This document shows positions 41,984 through 51,378 of a stretch of DNA of 64,000 bases, piece after piece. The DNA is from Pseudomonas nitroreducens NBRC 12694. Lineage in GTDB: Bacteria > Pseudomonadota > Gammaproteobacteria > Pseudomonadales > Pseudomonadaceae. The stretch spans positions 1 to 64,000 of the forward strand of contig NZ_BDAI01000017.1 of NCBI RefSeq assembly GCF_002091755.1, written 5' to 3'. The first letter of the stretch is position 1. Every line of letters begins with the position of its first letter. The position numbers and the translations under genes were made by a program. The notes beneath the pieces are model-generated. The model was not told where the DNA came from, made no database searches, and worked only from the letters and a program-made list of their open reading frames with translations.

Positions 41984-42382
41984 ATGCCCATCGTCGTCCA
42001 GCACCTGACCCAGCCCAGCGACCAGGACCGCCAGGACCTGCTGAAGATCTACGCCGACGCGCCCGACTGGCTGCTGGCGCCCTTCCCAGACGCCGGCGAG
42101 CTGGTCGAGCGTGGACTTGCCGACGGCCTGCTGTTCACCGGGCGCTTCAATGATCGCCTGCTGGGCGCCGCCTGGATCGAGCGCGATGGCGATACCTGGC
42201 GGCTTTCCCGCCTCTGCGTGCGCCAGGTCACCCGCGGACGCGGCGTGGCCCGCCGCCTTCTCGAAGAGGCGCAGCGCCTGGCTGTGCTGCAAGGGGCCGC
42301 GCTGCGGCTGACAGCACCTGACGGCAAACACGAAGCGGCTGTTTTTGCCGAGCATCTCGGCCTGACACTGGAAACGACCTGA
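41984..42382 (+). CDS. PanZ/PanM-type acetyltransferase-domain protein
   Basis: A 132-residue GNAT-fold protein. PSDQDRQDLLKIY (residues 10-22), GRFNDRLLGAAWI and VRQVTRGRGVARRLLEEA (acetyl-CoA loop) match the block order of E. coli PanZ, which binds acetyl-CoA and controls maturation of aspartate decarboxylase PanD. That assignment is from memory of the family; a general GNAT enzyme is the alternative. It is divergent from hisB. Confidence 0.75.
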   Translation: MPIVVQHLTQPSDQDRQDLLKIYADAPDWLLAPFPDAGELVERGLADGLLFTGRFNDRLLGAAWIERDGDTWRLSRLCVRQVTRGRGVARRLLEEAQRLAVLQGAALRLTAPDGKHEAAVFAEHLGLTLETT

Positions 42383-42523
42383 TCGCGTTCATGACGGGAA
42401 CCGAGCGCCGCGTCCCCGTTCCAACTCCGCAATAACGCCACCCTGCCCTGCGGGCTGGGGTGCCGGCGCGTCATTGGTATACTCCTTCGCCATTCCATTC
42501 GCCGCCTGAACAAGGACCCGTCC

Positions 42524-44752
42524 ATGAAAGCGTTCGGCAAACTCATCGGCATCATTGCCCTGGTCCTGCTGCTGCTCATCGTCGCCGCCGGCTTCGTGCT
42601 GACCCACTTCTTCGACCCGAACGACTACAAGGACGAGATCCGCCAGCTCGCCCGGGACAAGGCCAACCTCGAACTGAACCTCAAGGGCGATATCGGCTGG
42701 AGCCTGTTCCCCTGGCTCGGGCTGGAACTGCATGACACCAGCGTGGCGAGCCTGCAGACCCCGGACAAGCCGTTCGCCGACGCCCAGTTGCTGGCCATGT
42801 CCGTGCGCGTGCTGCCGCTGCTGCGCAAGGAAGTGCAGATGAGCGATATCCGCGTCGAAGGCCTGACCCTTTCCCTGAACAGGGACAAGGCCGGCGTCGG
42901 TAACTGGGAAAGCATCGGCAAGCCCGCCCAGCCCGCCGCCGGCACGCCGCCTGCCGCACAACCAGCGCCCGTACCGACCGAGCAGGCCAAGGCCGACGCC
43001 CAGCAATCCCACCAGGCGATGAAGCTGGACATCGACAGCCTCAACGTGAAGAACGCGCGTATCGACTACGCCGACGCCCAGAGCGGCAAGACCTACAGCG
43101 TCGAGGGCCTCGAGCTGACCACCGGGGCCATCCGCGAAGGCAGCAACATCCCGCTCAAGCTCAGCGCCTACCTGGGCACCAACCAGCCGGTGATCCGCGC
43201 CCGCACCGAACTGACCGGCAACCTGCGCTTCGACCGCGCGCTCAAGCGCTACCAGCTCGAAGACGCCAAGCTCTCCGGCGAAGTTTCCGGCGACCAGTTC
43301 CAGGGCAAGACCGCCAACTACAGCGCCCAGGGCCAGCTGGTACTCGACCAGGCAGCCCAGGTTGCCGAGTGGAATGGCCTGAAGGTCACCGTCAACCAGC
43401 TGCGCGCCCTCGGCGAGATCAAGGCCCGCGAGCTGGACAAGGAACCCAAGTTCGATGGCGGCCTGTCGCTGGCGCCGTTCAATCTGCGCGAATTCCTCGA
43501 AAGCATCGGCCAGACCCTGCCGGAAATGGCCGACGCCACCACCCTCACCAAGCTCGAAATGGCCACCCGCGTCAGCGCCACCCGCAACAGCCTGACCTTG
43601 AACGACCTCAAGCTGAAGCTGGACGACAGCAGCTTCAGCGGCAACCTCGGCATCGCCGACTTCGGCAAGCAGGCCATCCGCGCCCAGTTGTCAGGCGACA
43701 AGCTGAACCTCGACCGCTACCTGCCGGCCAAGGTCAAGCAGGCCCAGGACGCCACCAACAGCGCACGCAAGGCTGAAGTTGCCAGTACCGAGCAGAGCGC
43801 TATCAAAGGCGACACTCCGCTGCCCAACCAGCCGACCCAGCAGGCCTGGAGCGACACGCCGCTGCTGCCTATCGCCCGCCTGCGTGCACTGGACCTGGAC
43901 GCCAGCCTGACCCTCGGCCAGCTGATCCTGGACAAGCTGCCCATCGACAACGCCGTGCTCAAGTTGCGCGGCCAGGGTGGCCTGCTCAACCTCGACGACA
44001 TGCGCGGCGAGCTCTACGACGGCAGGTTCAACGCCAGCGCCAGCCTCGACGTGCGCCAGGACGTACCGACGCTGAAGGCCAAGAAACACATCGCCGACAT
44101 ACCGGTGGAGCGCCTGCTCGAATCCCAGGGCCAGAAGCCGCCGGTGAAGGGCCTGCTCGATCTGGATGCCGACATCACCACCCAGGGCAACAGTCAAAAG
44201 GCCTGGATCGACAACCTCAACGGCACCGCGCGCTTCGTCATGACCCAGGGCGTGCTGCTCAACGCCAACCTCGAACAACAACTGTGCCAGGGCATCGCCA
44301 CGCTCAACCGCAAGTCGCTGACCGCCGAGCACGGCGGCAAGGACACCCCGTTCCGCGAACTGCAGGGCAACCTCACCTTCCGCAACGGCGTGGCCAGCAA
44401 CCCGGACCTCAAGGCCAGCATTCCCGGCCTGACCGTCAAGGCTGACGGCGACCTCGACCTGCGTGTACTGGGCATGGACTACCGCGTCGGCGTGACCATC
44501 GAAGGCGACAAGAGCGACATGCCCGATCCGGCCTGCGAAGTGAACAAGCGCTATGTCGGCATCGAGTGGCCGCTGCGCTGCCGCGGCCCGCTGGAGCTGG
44601 GCGCCAAGGCCTGTCGCCTGGACAAGGACGGCATCGGCAAGATCGCCGCACGGTTGGCCGGGGACCGGCTGAACCAGAAACTCGAAGAGAAGCTCGGCGA
44701 CAAGGTCAGTCCCGAACTCAAAGACGCACTCAAAGGGCTGTTCAAGAAGTGA
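42524..44752 (+). CDS. AsmA family protein
   Basis: A 742-residue protein with an N-terminal membrane anchor (about residues 8-28) and a long periplasmic AsmA fold: FDPNDYKDEIRQLARDKANLELNLKGDIGWSLFPWLGLEL at the start and the AsmA_2-like C-terminal part (GVLLNANLEQQLCQG). AsmA-like proteins bridge the envelope and are linked to phospholipid transport to the outer membrane. Its stop overlaps the mutY GTG (GTGA). Confidence 0.92.
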   Translation: MKAFGKLIGIIALVLLLLIVAAGFVLTHFFDPNDYKDEIRQLARDKANLELNLKGDIGWSLFPWLGLELHDTSVASLQTPDKPFADAQLLAMSVRVLPLLRKEVQMSDIRVEGLTLSLNRDKAGVGNWESIGKPAQPAAGTPPAAQPAPVPTEQAKADAQQSHQAMKLDIDSLNVKNARIDYADAQSGKTYSVEGLELTTGAIREGSNIPLKLSAYLGTNQPVIRARTELTGNLRFDRALKRYQLEDAKLSGEVSGDQFQGKTANYSAQGQLVLDQAAQVAEWNGLKVTVNQLRALGEIKARELDKEPKFDGGLSLAPFNLREFLESIGQTLPEMADATTLTKLEMATRVSATRNSLTLNDLKLKLDDSSFSGNLGIADFGKQAIRAQLSGDKLNLDRYLPAKVKQAQDATNSARKAEVASTEQSAIKGDTPLPNQPTQQAWSDTPLLPIARLRALDLDASLTLGQLILDKLPIDNAVLKLRGQGGLLNLDDMRGELYDGRFNASASLDVRQDVPTLKAKKHIADIPVERLLESQGQKPPVKGLLDLDADITTQGNSQKAWIDNLNGTARFVMTQGVLLNANLEQQLCQGIATLNRKSLTAEHGGKDTPFRELQGNLTFRNGVASNPDLKASIPGLTVKADGDLDLRVLGMDYRVGVTIEGDKSDMPDPACEVNKRYVGIEWPLRCRGPLELGAKACRLDKDGIGKIAARLAGDRLNQKLEEKLGDKVSPELKDALKGLFKK

Positions 44753-45816
44753 CCCCGCAAAGCTTCAACTCGGCCGTGCTCGACTGGTTCGACACGCACG
44801 GCCGCCATGACCTGCCCTGGCAGCAGAACATCACGCCCTATCGGGTGTGGGTCTCGGAAATCATGCTGCAGCAGACCCAGGTCAGCACCGTGATGGGCTA
44901 CTACGACCGCTTCATGACGGCGCTGCCCACCGTGGCCGATCTCGCGAATGCGCCGGAAGACGAAGTACTGCACCTGTGGACGGGCCTGGGCTACTACACC
45001 CGCGCCCGTAATCTGCACAAGACCGCCAAGCGGGTCATGGAGCAGCACGGCGGCGAATTCCCCCGTGACGTCGAGCAGCTCGCCGAGCTGCCTGGCATCG
45101 GCCGCTCCACCGCCGGCGCCATCGCCAGCATCTCCATGGGCCTGCGCGCGCCGATCCTCGACGGCAACGTCAAGCGCGTGCTGGCGCGCTACCTGGCCTG
45201 CGACGGCTATCCGGGCGAGCCGAAAGTGGCCAAGCAACTGTGGGACGCCGCCGAACGCTTCACGCCACAGGAGCGGGTCAACCACTACACCCAGGCGATG
45301 ATGGACCTGGGCGCCACGCTCTGCACCCGCAGCAAGCCGAGCTGCCTGCTCTGCCCGCTGCGTGAGGGCTGCCGCGCGCACTTCCTCGGCCGCGAGACCG
45401 ATTTCCCGGTGTCCAAGCCGCGCAAGGCGCTGCCGCAGAAGCGCACGCTGATGCCGATCCTCGCCAACCGCGAGGGCGACATCCTGCTCTATCGCCGTCC
45501 GTCGACCGGCCTCTGGGGCGGCCTGTGGAGCTTCCCCGAGTTGGACGACCTGGCCGCCCTCGACCCGCTGGCCCAGCGCCACGCCCTTCGCCTGGGCGAG
45601 CGCCGCGAACTGCCCGGCCTGACCCATACCTTCAGCCACTTCCAGCTGGCCATCGAGCCCTGGCTGGTGCGCGTCGAAGACGCAACCCCCGCCGTGGCCG
45701 AGGCCGACTGGCTCTGGTATAACCTCGCCACCCCGCCCCGGCTCGGCCTTGCCGCCCCGGTGAAGAAGCTGCTCAAACGAGCCGCCGACGTGTTGAACGC
45801 AGGAGAAATGTCATGA
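44749..45816 (+). CDS. mutY: A/G-specific adenine glycosylase MutY
   Basis: A DNA repair enzyme of 355 residues that removes A opposite 8-oxoG. It has catalytic Glu37 (VSEIMLQQTQ), a helix-hairpin-helix LPGIGRSTAGAI with the following catalytic Asp (LDGNVKRVL), a [4Fe-4S] cluster Cys pattern C-x6-x-C-x2-C-x5-C (CTRSKPSCLLCPLREGC) and a C-terminal NUDIX-like domain (about 230-350). The start is GTG 44749, translationally coupled to the AsmA gene. Confidence 0.96.
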   Translation: MTPQSFNSAVLDWFDTHGRHDLPWQQNITPYRVWVSEIMLQQTQVSTVMGYYDRFMTALPTVADLANAPEDEVLHLWTGLGYYTRARNLHKTAKRVMEQHGGEFPRDVEQLAELPGIGRSTAGAIASISMGLRAPILDGNVKRVLARYLACDGYPGEPKVAKQLWDAAERFTPQERVNHYTQAMMDLGATLCTRSKPSCLLCPLREGCRAHFLGRETDFPVSKPRKALPQKRTLMPILANREGDILLYRRPSTGLWGGLWSFPELDDLAALDPLAQRHALRLGERRELPGLTHTFSHFQLAIEPWLVRVEDATPAVAEADWLWYNLATPPRLGLAAPVKKLLKRAADVLNAGEMS

Positions 45817-46085
45817 CCCGACTGGTGATGTGCCGCAAATACAAAGAAGAGCTGCCCGGCCTCGATCGCGCGCCCTATCCCGGGGCCAAGGGCCAGGACA
45901 TCTATGAGCACGTTTCGAAGAAAGCCTGGGAAGAATGGCAGAAGCACCAGACCATGCTGATCAACGAGCGTCGCCTGAACATGATGAACGCCGAGGATCG
46001 CAAGTTCCTCAGCACCGAAATGGACAAGTTCCTCAGCGGCGAGGAATACGCGCAGGCCGAAGGCTACGTCCCGCCCAGCGCGTAA
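45813..46085 (+). CDS. yggX: Probable Fe(2+)-trafficking protein YggX
   Basis: A 90-residue cytosolic protein with Cys near the N-terminus (RLVMCRKYKEELPGLDRAPYPG) and the family motif SKKAWEEWQKHQTMLINE. It protects Fe-S proteins from oxidation. The ATG overlaps the mutY stop (ATGA). The mutY-yggX pairing is common in gammaproteobacteria. Confidence 0.96.
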   Translation: MTRLVMCRKYKEELPGLDRAPYPGAKGQDIYEHVSKKAWEEWQKHQTMLINERRLNMMNAEDRKFLSTEMDKFLSGEEYAQAEGYVPPSA

Positions 46086-46122
46086 GCTCCGGTATTATTT
46101 GAAAAATTTTTTCGCGGCACGC

Positions 46123-46151
46123 TTGACACCCTTTCCGAAAACCCTTTTAAT
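46123..46151 (+). promoter_or_regulatory. Sigma-70 promoter of tRNA-Phe
   Basis: TTGACA (46123-46128), 17-nt spacer, TTTAAT (46146-46151), 12 nt before the tRNA. Confidence 0.75.
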
Positions 46152-46163
46152 GCGCGCCACGTT

Positions 46164-46239
46164 GCCCAGGTAGCTCAGTTGGTAGAGCAGGGGATTGAAA
46201 ATCCCCGTGTCGGCGGTTCGATTCCGTCCCTGGGCACCA
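46164..46239 (+). tRNA. tRNA-Phe (GAA)
   Basis: A 76-nt cloverleaf: acceptor GCCCAGG / CCTGGGC, D arm with AGCTCAGTTGGTAGAGC, anticodon loop ATTGAAAA with GAA, T arm GGTTCGATTCC and encoded CCA. A hairpin terminator follows at 46252-46285. Confidence 0.97.
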
Positions 46240-46251
46240 AGCCTTCCGAAA

Positions 46252-46285
46252 AGCCCCTGAAATCGAGAGATTTCAGGGGCTTTTT
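46252..46285 (+). terminator. Terminator after tRNA-Phe
   Basis: AGCCCCTGAAATC-GAGA-GATTTCAGGGGCTTTTT: long perfect stem and T run. Confidence 0.9.
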
Positions 46286-46471
46286 CATTCCCGTCCGAAC
46301 AAGTCACTCCCCCGCCCCGGCACGCTCCCACGATTCGTATCGAATGTTTGCTTAAGTTCAGTGTCTACTGGCACATAGCACACCGATCTTTCAGAATCAT
46401 GACCATCCGGACGATTTCCACACTTTGAGTGGGATACCCTCCGGGATTCGATGTTTGGTAGCGGAGTCACT

Positions 46472-48802
46472 GTGCGCAAACTCATTAGCTGGTGGAATTC
46501 CCGGGGCAACCTGGTTTCTCTGTCTGCCCTTTTCCTGCTGATCCCGCTGATCGGCCGCTACAGCCTTGGCTGGAGCTCCCCCCTGGGCTACCTGTCGGAC
46601 CTGGCACTCGGCACACTGCTGGTCGTCGCGCTGCACAATCGACGACTGTTCATCGCGATTCCGGTGATGCTGGTCTGGGCGCTCTCGGTGATCGGCACCG
46701 CCGAGCTGGTCAGCGCCGTGGGCCGCATGCCCGCGCCGGAAGACCTGCACTTCCTCGCCGACCCGACCTTCGTCGCCAACTCCACCGAGGGCGGCGGCCT
46801 CAACCACCTGCACCTGGCGATCCTGATCGGCGCCGGCATCCTGCTCAGCGCATTGCTCTGGCGCCGCCGCGAGAAGCCGCTGCCGCGCTACGCCTATGCC
46901 GTGCCGGCGGTTCTGCTGGCCAGCCATGCCGCCGTGCAGTACTTCCAGCCCAGCGATGCGGAAATGTGGAAGCAGTTCAACCTGCCGCACCAGCTTGTCT
47001 CCCGCGCTGTCACCAGCGGCGAGATGGCCTATCAGGACTGGCGCGACCGCGACCTTCCGGAAGTCCGCCCGGACGTCACCGGCCTGACCCAGCACGACCT
47101 CAACGGGACGCCGCTGCTGGCCGGTCGCGGCCAGGCGAAGAATGTGCTGATCATCGCCATGGAAGGTATTCCTGGCGCCTACGTGGCCACCAACCGGGCC
47201 GCGCTCAGCAGCAGCTACGAAGAATCGATGATGCCTCGCCTGAGCACCTGGGCCGAGCGCGCCATGACCACCCCGGACTACGTAGTGCATAGCCACCAGA
47301 CCATCCGCGGCCTCTATGCCATGCTCTGCGGCGATTACAGCAAGCTGGACAACGGCACGCCCAAGGGCGTCGAGCTGCTGGGCAATCCGACCCGCGCCGC
47401 CGAGTGCCTGCCGGCGCAGATGCACCAGGCCGGCTTCAGCACCCACTTCCTGCAGGGCGCCGGGCTGCGCTTCATGGCCAAGGACAAGGTCATGCCGGCC
47501 ATGGGCTTCGACAAGACCCTGGGCCGCGATTGGTTCAAGAAGAAGCCCTACCTGGAGTTCGCCTGGGGCATGGATGACAAGGCCTTCTTCGAGGGTGCGC
47601 TGGACTATGTCGGCCAGCTGCGCCAGAAGAAACAGCCGTGGATGCTCACCCTGCTCACCGTCGGCACCCACCAGCCGTATTCGGCCACCCCGGAGTATCT
47701 GGCCAAGTACCCGACGCCGCGCCAGGCAGCGGTCGCCTACCTCGACGACGCGGTCGATGCCTTCCTCAAGGGCCTGGAAGAGAAAGGCGTGCTCAAGGAC
47801 ACCCTGGTGATCGTCACCTCCGACGAATCCCACGGCATCGACAACGTACGCCTTGCCTCGGCCTGGGGCCTGAACCTGATTCTTGCACCGGAACAGGCCG
47901 CGCTCCCGCCGGTGAAGGCTGGCGTCTACGGACACGTCGACATGGAATCCTCGGTGCTCGACTACTTCGCCATCAAGGCGCCGCAGGATATTGCCGGCCG
48001 CTCCCTGTTCCGCGAATACAGCAACGGGCGCGAGATGGTGACGTTCACCAACGGCATGCAGCGCTACCACGACGGCAAGGGCAACTTCACCGAGTGCGAC
48101 TTCCAGCAGGTTTGCCGGCGCTACCAGAGTGACGGCTTCATCGCTGACAGCGCCAAGTTCGTCGGGCGCTTCAGTGGCCGCGATGCCCGTCTGATGACCG
48201 CTCGCGCGGACATCCTCGACCAGTCGGTGGTCAATGCGCAGTCGGCCCGCGAATACCAGTTCGCGACCAAGGAACGCATCCGCCTGAAGCCGCAGATCGA
48301 CAATGAGTACACCGACAACCTGATCGGCGCGCAGTACCTGGAATTCCCGGCCAATACCCACACCACCGTGAGCCTGAAGATCCGGGCGATCCAGATGGAC
48401 GCCAAGGGTGCAAAAGTGACACTCAAGACGCGCTCGTTCGAGAAGCCGGTGCCGATCCAGATGCCGGACTTCCCGCTGGTGAAACGCAACCAGCCGCTGG
48501 AAGTGACCTTCGGCTTCGACAACGAGGAAGCGCGCAAGGCGTTCTCCTTCCACCTGCTGGCCGAGGGCAAGGGCGTCATCGAGATCACCGACTTCCACGT
48601 GCTGACCCAGCCACGCAAATCGACGATCAATGCCACCGAAGCCGGCGGTACCGGCCTGGCCGACGCTAAGCCGCTGCCGGTCCCGCGCCTGTCCGGCCAC
48701 CCGAATCTGATGGCCAGCCAGCCGCCGGAGTCCCAGGACGACATTACGCCCGCCGAGGCGTTGGAAGATCCGAATCCGCAGCTGCGGCAGATGATGCAGT
48801 AA
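46472..48802 (+). CDS. LTA-synthase-like membrane sulfatase-fold protein
   Basis: A 776-residue inner-membrane enzyme. Residues 1-165 contain about five hydrophobic helices; from about 215 a sulfatase/alkaline-phosphatase fold begins (NVLIIAMEGIPGAYV), with the expected nucleophile Thr in HQTIRGLYAMLCG, and VGTHQPYSATPEY and VTSDESHGID carrying metal ligands. The last 230 residues (about 540-776) form a beta-rich extension with a Pro/Gln-rich tail. Relatives transfer glycerophosphate or phosphoethanolamine groups to envelope glycans. GTG 46472 has GGAG 6 nt before it; ATG 46451 is the alternative start. Substrate unknown. Confidence 0.8.
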   Translation: MRKLISWWNSRGNLVSLSALFLLIPLIGRYSLGWSSPLGYLSDLALGTLLVVALHNRRLFIAIPVMLVWALSVIGTAELVSAVGRMPAPEDLHFLADPTFVANSTEGGGLNHLHLAILIGAGILLSALLWRRREKPLPRYAYAVPAVLLASHAAVQYFQPSDAEMWKQFNLPHQLVSRAVTSGEMAYQDWRDRDLPEVRPDVTGLTQHDLNGTPLLAGRGQAKNVLIIAMEGIPGAYVATNRAALSSSYEESMMPRLSTWAERAMTTPDYVVHSHQTIRGLYAMLCGDYSKLDNGTPKGVELLGNPTRAAECLPAQMHQAGFSTHFLQGAGLRFMAKDKVMPAMGFDKTLGRDWFKKKPYLEFAWGMDDKAFFEGALDYVGQLRQKKQPWMLTLLTVGTHQPYSATPEYLAKYPTPRQAAVAYLDDAVDAFLKGLEEKGVLKDTLVIVTSDESHGIDNVRLASAWGLNLILAPEQAALPPVKAGVYGHVDMESSVLDYFAIKAPQDIAGRSLFREYSNGREMVTFTNGMQRYHDGKGNFTECDFQQVCRRYQSDGFIADSAKFVGRFSGRDARLMTARADILDQSVVNAQSAREYQFATKERIRLKPQIDNEYTDNLIGAQYLEFPANTHTTVSLKIRAIQMDAKGAKVTLKTRSFEKPVPIQMPDFPLVKRNQPLEVTFGFDNEEARKAFSFHLLAEGKGVIEITDFHVLTQPRKSTINATEAGGTGLADAKPLPVPRLSGHPNLMASQPPESQDDITPAEALEDPNPQLRQMMQ

Positions 48803-48808
48803 CCCGAA

Positions 48809-48838
48809 CCGGCGGCCCCAGTGGCCGCCGGACTTTTA
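48809..48838 (+). terminator. Terminator after the LTA-synthase-like gene
   Basis: CCGGCGGCC-CCAGT-GGCCGCCGG followed by ACTTTT. Confidence 0.75.
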
Positions 48839-49086
48839 ACTGCCGGCCTAAACTGGCACTATCCCGCGCCCGCGCCACCATCGGACACCCTCCTCCGGCG
48901 CGGCTAGTTCAGCCCAGGCGACAACGCCGAGCGGCAATGCGACAACTTGCCACTACAGCCGACGACCGCGGCAGATGGGCGCTTGGCGCACCCTGGAGTG
49001 CATGTTAGGTTGCCCCTCGCCAGGATGGCCCCGATTCTGCAGTGACCTGCTGCGAAAGCGTCCGAATAACAACAGAGGAGCCCCCT

Positions 49087-49860
49087 ATGGCCACGGCCAT
49101 ACCCGCACTGGAAATCCGTAACCTGCACAAGCGTTACGGTGACCTGGAAGTGCTCAAAGGCATTTCCCTGACCGCCCGCGACGGCGATGTGATTTCCATT
49201 CTCGGCTCCTCCGGTTCCGGTAAATCCACGTTCCTGCGCTGCATCAACCTGCTGGAGAACCCCCACCAGGGCCAGATCCTGGTTGCCGGTGAAGAACTCA
49301 AGCTGAAGAAATCCAAGGATGGCTCGCTGGTCGCCTCGGACGGCAAGCAGATCAATCGCCTGCGCAGCGAACTGGGCTTCGTCTTCCAGAACTTCAACCT
49401 CTGGCCGCACATGAGCATCCTCGACAACATCATCGAGGCGCCACGCCGTGTGCTGGGCAAGACCAAGGCCGAAGCCACCGAGATCGCCGAAGCCCTGCTG
49501 GCCAAGGTCGGCATCTCCGACAAGCGCCACAGCTTCCCCGCACAGCTTTCCGGCGGCCAGCAGCAGCGCGCCGCCATCGCCCGTACGCTGGCGATGCAAC
49601 CCAAGGTCATCCTCTTCGACGAGCCGACTTCGGCACTGGACCCGGAAATGGTCCAGGAAGTGCTTAACGTAATCCGCGCGCTTGCCGAGGAGGGTCGCAC
49701 CATGCTGCTGGTGACCCACGAAATGAACTTTGCCCGCCAGGTTTCCAGCGAGGTGGTGTTCCTCCACCAGGGCCTGGTAGAAGAGCAGGGACCGCCGCAG
49801 CAGGTATTTGACAACCCGCAATCGGCACGCTGTAAACAATTCATGTCCAGCCACCGCTAA
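49087..49860 (+). CDS. Polar amino acid ABC transporter, ATP-binding protein
   Basis: A 257-residue ATPase of the HisP/GlnQ class: Walker A GSSGSGKST, Q-loop VFQNFNLWPHM, signature LSGGQQQR, Walker B VILFDEPTSALDPE and switch His in VTHEMNFA. The ribosome site GAGGAG is strong. First gene of a complete importer operon: ATPase, binding protein, two permeases. Confidence 0.95.
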   Translation: MATAIPALEIRNLHKRYGDLEVLKGISLTARDGDVISILGSSGSGKSTFLRCINLLENPHQGQILVAGEELKLKKSKDGSLVASDGKQINRLRSELGFVFQNFNLWPHMSILDNIIEAPRRVLGKTKAEATEIAEALLAKVGISDKRHSFPAQLSGGQQQRAAIARTLAMQPKVILFDEPTSALDPEMVQEVLNVIRALAEEGRTMLLVTHEMNFARQVSSEVVFLHQGLVEEQGPPQQVFDNPQSARCKQFMSSHR

Positions 49861-49874
49861 CGGAGCATCACTGC

Positions 49875-50627
49875 ATGAACAACTATAAGAAGATCGTTCT
49901 GGCTATCGCGGCCACCTTTGCACTGGGGAGCCAGGCCATCGCCGCGGACAAACTGCGCATCGGTACCGAAGGCGCCTACCCGCCCTTCAACGGTATCGAC
50001 GCCAGCGGCCAGGTCGTCGGTTTCGACCTCGACATCGGCAAGGCGCTGTGCGCCAAGATGAAGACCGAATGCGAAGTCGTCACTTCGGACTGGGACGGCA
50101 TCATTCCGGCCCTGAACGCCAAGAAATTCGACTTCATCGTCGCTTCCATGTCGATCACCGACGAGCGCAAGCAGGCCGTCGACTTCACCAACCCCTACTA
50201 CACCAACAAGCTGCAGTTCGTGGCGCCCAAGTCCACCGACTTCAAGACCGACAAGGGCTACCTGAAAGGCAAGGTGATCGGTGCGCAGCGCGCGACCATC
50301 GCCGGTACCTGGCTCGAGGACAACATGTCCGACGTCGTCACCATCAAGCTGTACGACACCCAGGAAAACGCCTACCTCGACCTGTCCTCGGGCCGCCTCG
50401 ACGGCGTACTGGCCGACAAGTTCGTGCAGTACGACTGGCTGAAGAGCGACGCCGGCAAGGACTTCGAGTTCAAGGGCGAGCCGGTATTCGACAACGACAA
50501 GATCGGCATCGCCGTGCGCAAGGGCGACCCGCTGCGCGAGAAGCTGAACGCCGCTCTGAAGGAAATCGTCGACGACGGTACCTACAAGAAGATCAACGAC
50601 AAGTACTTCCCCTTCAGCATCTACTGA
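49875..50627 (+). CDS. Polar amino acid ABC transporter, binding protein
   Basis: A 250-residue periplasmic protein of the lysine/arginine/ornithine-histidine (LAO/HisJ, AotJ-like) group: signal peptide ending AIAAD, then LRIGTEGAYPPFNGIDASGQVVGFDLDIG, DFIVASMSITDERKQAVDFTNPYY and a C-terminal DGTYKKINDKYF. Basic amino acids are the likely ligands, from similarity only. A strong hairpin lies directly after the gene. Confidence 0.93.
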   Translation: MNNYKKIVLAIAATFALGSQAIAADKLRIGTEGAYPPFNGIDASGQVVGFDLDIGKALCAKMKTECEVVTSDWDGIIPALNAKKFDFIVASMSITDERKQAVDFTNPYYTNKLQFVAPKSTDFKTDKGYLKGKVIGAQRATIAGTWLEDNMSDVVTIKLYDTQENAYLDLSSGRLDGVLADKFVQYDWLKSDAGKDFEFKGEPVFDNDKIGIAVRKGDPLREKLNAALKEIVDDGTYKKINDKYFPFSIY

Positions 50628-50636
50628 TGCACGTGC

Positions 50637-50661
50637 CGCGCCGCCCTTGCCGGGCGGCGCG
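50637..50661 (+). other. Intercistronic hairpin after the binding-protein gene
   Basis: CGCGCCGCCC-TTGCC-GGGCGGCGCG: a perfect 10-bp GC stem with no T run, between the binding-protein and permease genes. It probably protects the 5' part of the mRNA and lowers permease expression. Confidence 0.6.
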
Positions 50662-50682
50662 CGCCTTCAGGCGTGACTCCCC

Positions 50683-51378
50683 ATGATTTTCGACCTGCAC
50701 GGCTTTGGCGATCAGTTGATCGCCGGCACCTGGATGACGCTCAAGCTCTCGCTCGCCGCAGTCTGCGTGGGACTGATCCTCGGCCTGCTCGGCGCCGTCG
50801 CCAAGACCTCGAAGAATGGCTTCCTGCGCATGCTCGGCGGTTTCTACACCACCGTAGTGCGCGGCGTACCCGAGACGCTCTGGGTATTGATGATCTATTT
50901 CGGCACCGTGGCCGGCCTGAACGCCATCGGTGACCTGTTCGGCTACCCCGAATTCGCCCTGTCGCCCTTCGCCGCCGGCACCTGCGCCCTGGGCCTGTGC
51001 TTCGGCGCCTACGCCACCGAGGTGTTCCGTGGCGCGCTACTGGCGATTCCCAAGGGCCACCGCGAAGCCGGGCAGGCGCTGGGCCTCTCCGCTCCGCGCA
51101 TCTTCTGGCGCATCGTCCTGCCGCAAGTGTGGCGCGTGGCGCTGCCGGGCCTGGGCAACCTCTACCTGATTCTGCTGAAGGACACCGCGCTGGTCTCGCT
51201 GATCACCCTCGACGAAATCATGCGCAAGGCCCAGGTCGCTTCCAACGCGACCAAGGAACCCTTCACCTTCTACATGACTGCGGCCTTCATCTACCTGGGC
51301 CTGACCGTCTTCATCATGGCCGCCCTGCACTTCCTTGAGCGACGCGCCGGCCGCGGCTTCGTGAGGAACGAGCTATGA
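50683..51378 (+). CDS. Polar amino acid ABC transporter, permease 1
   Basis: A 231-residue inner-membrane protein with about five helices (GTWMTLKLSLAAVCVGLILGLLGAVA first). The EAA loop contacting the ATPase is seen in REAGQALGLSAPRIFWRIVLPQ. HisQ/ArtQ class. Its stop overlaps the next start (ATGA). Confidence 0.94.
   Translation: MIFDLHGFGDQLIAGTWMTLKLSLAAVCVGLILGLLGAVAKTSKNGFLRMLGGFYTTVVRGVPETLWVLMIYFGTVAGLNAIGDLFGYPEFALSPFAAGTCALGLCFGAYATEVFRGALLAIPKGHREAGQALGLSAPRIFWRIVLPQVWRVALPGLGNLYLILLKDTALVSLITLDEIMRKAQVASNATKEPFTFYMTAAFIYLGLTVFIMAALHFLERRAGRGFVRNEL

Noticed and set aside
46397..48700. 767-codon frame antisense to the LTA-synthase-like gene
   Set aside because: The plus frame has membrane helices and catalytic motifs; the antisense frame is biased sequence without a start signal.
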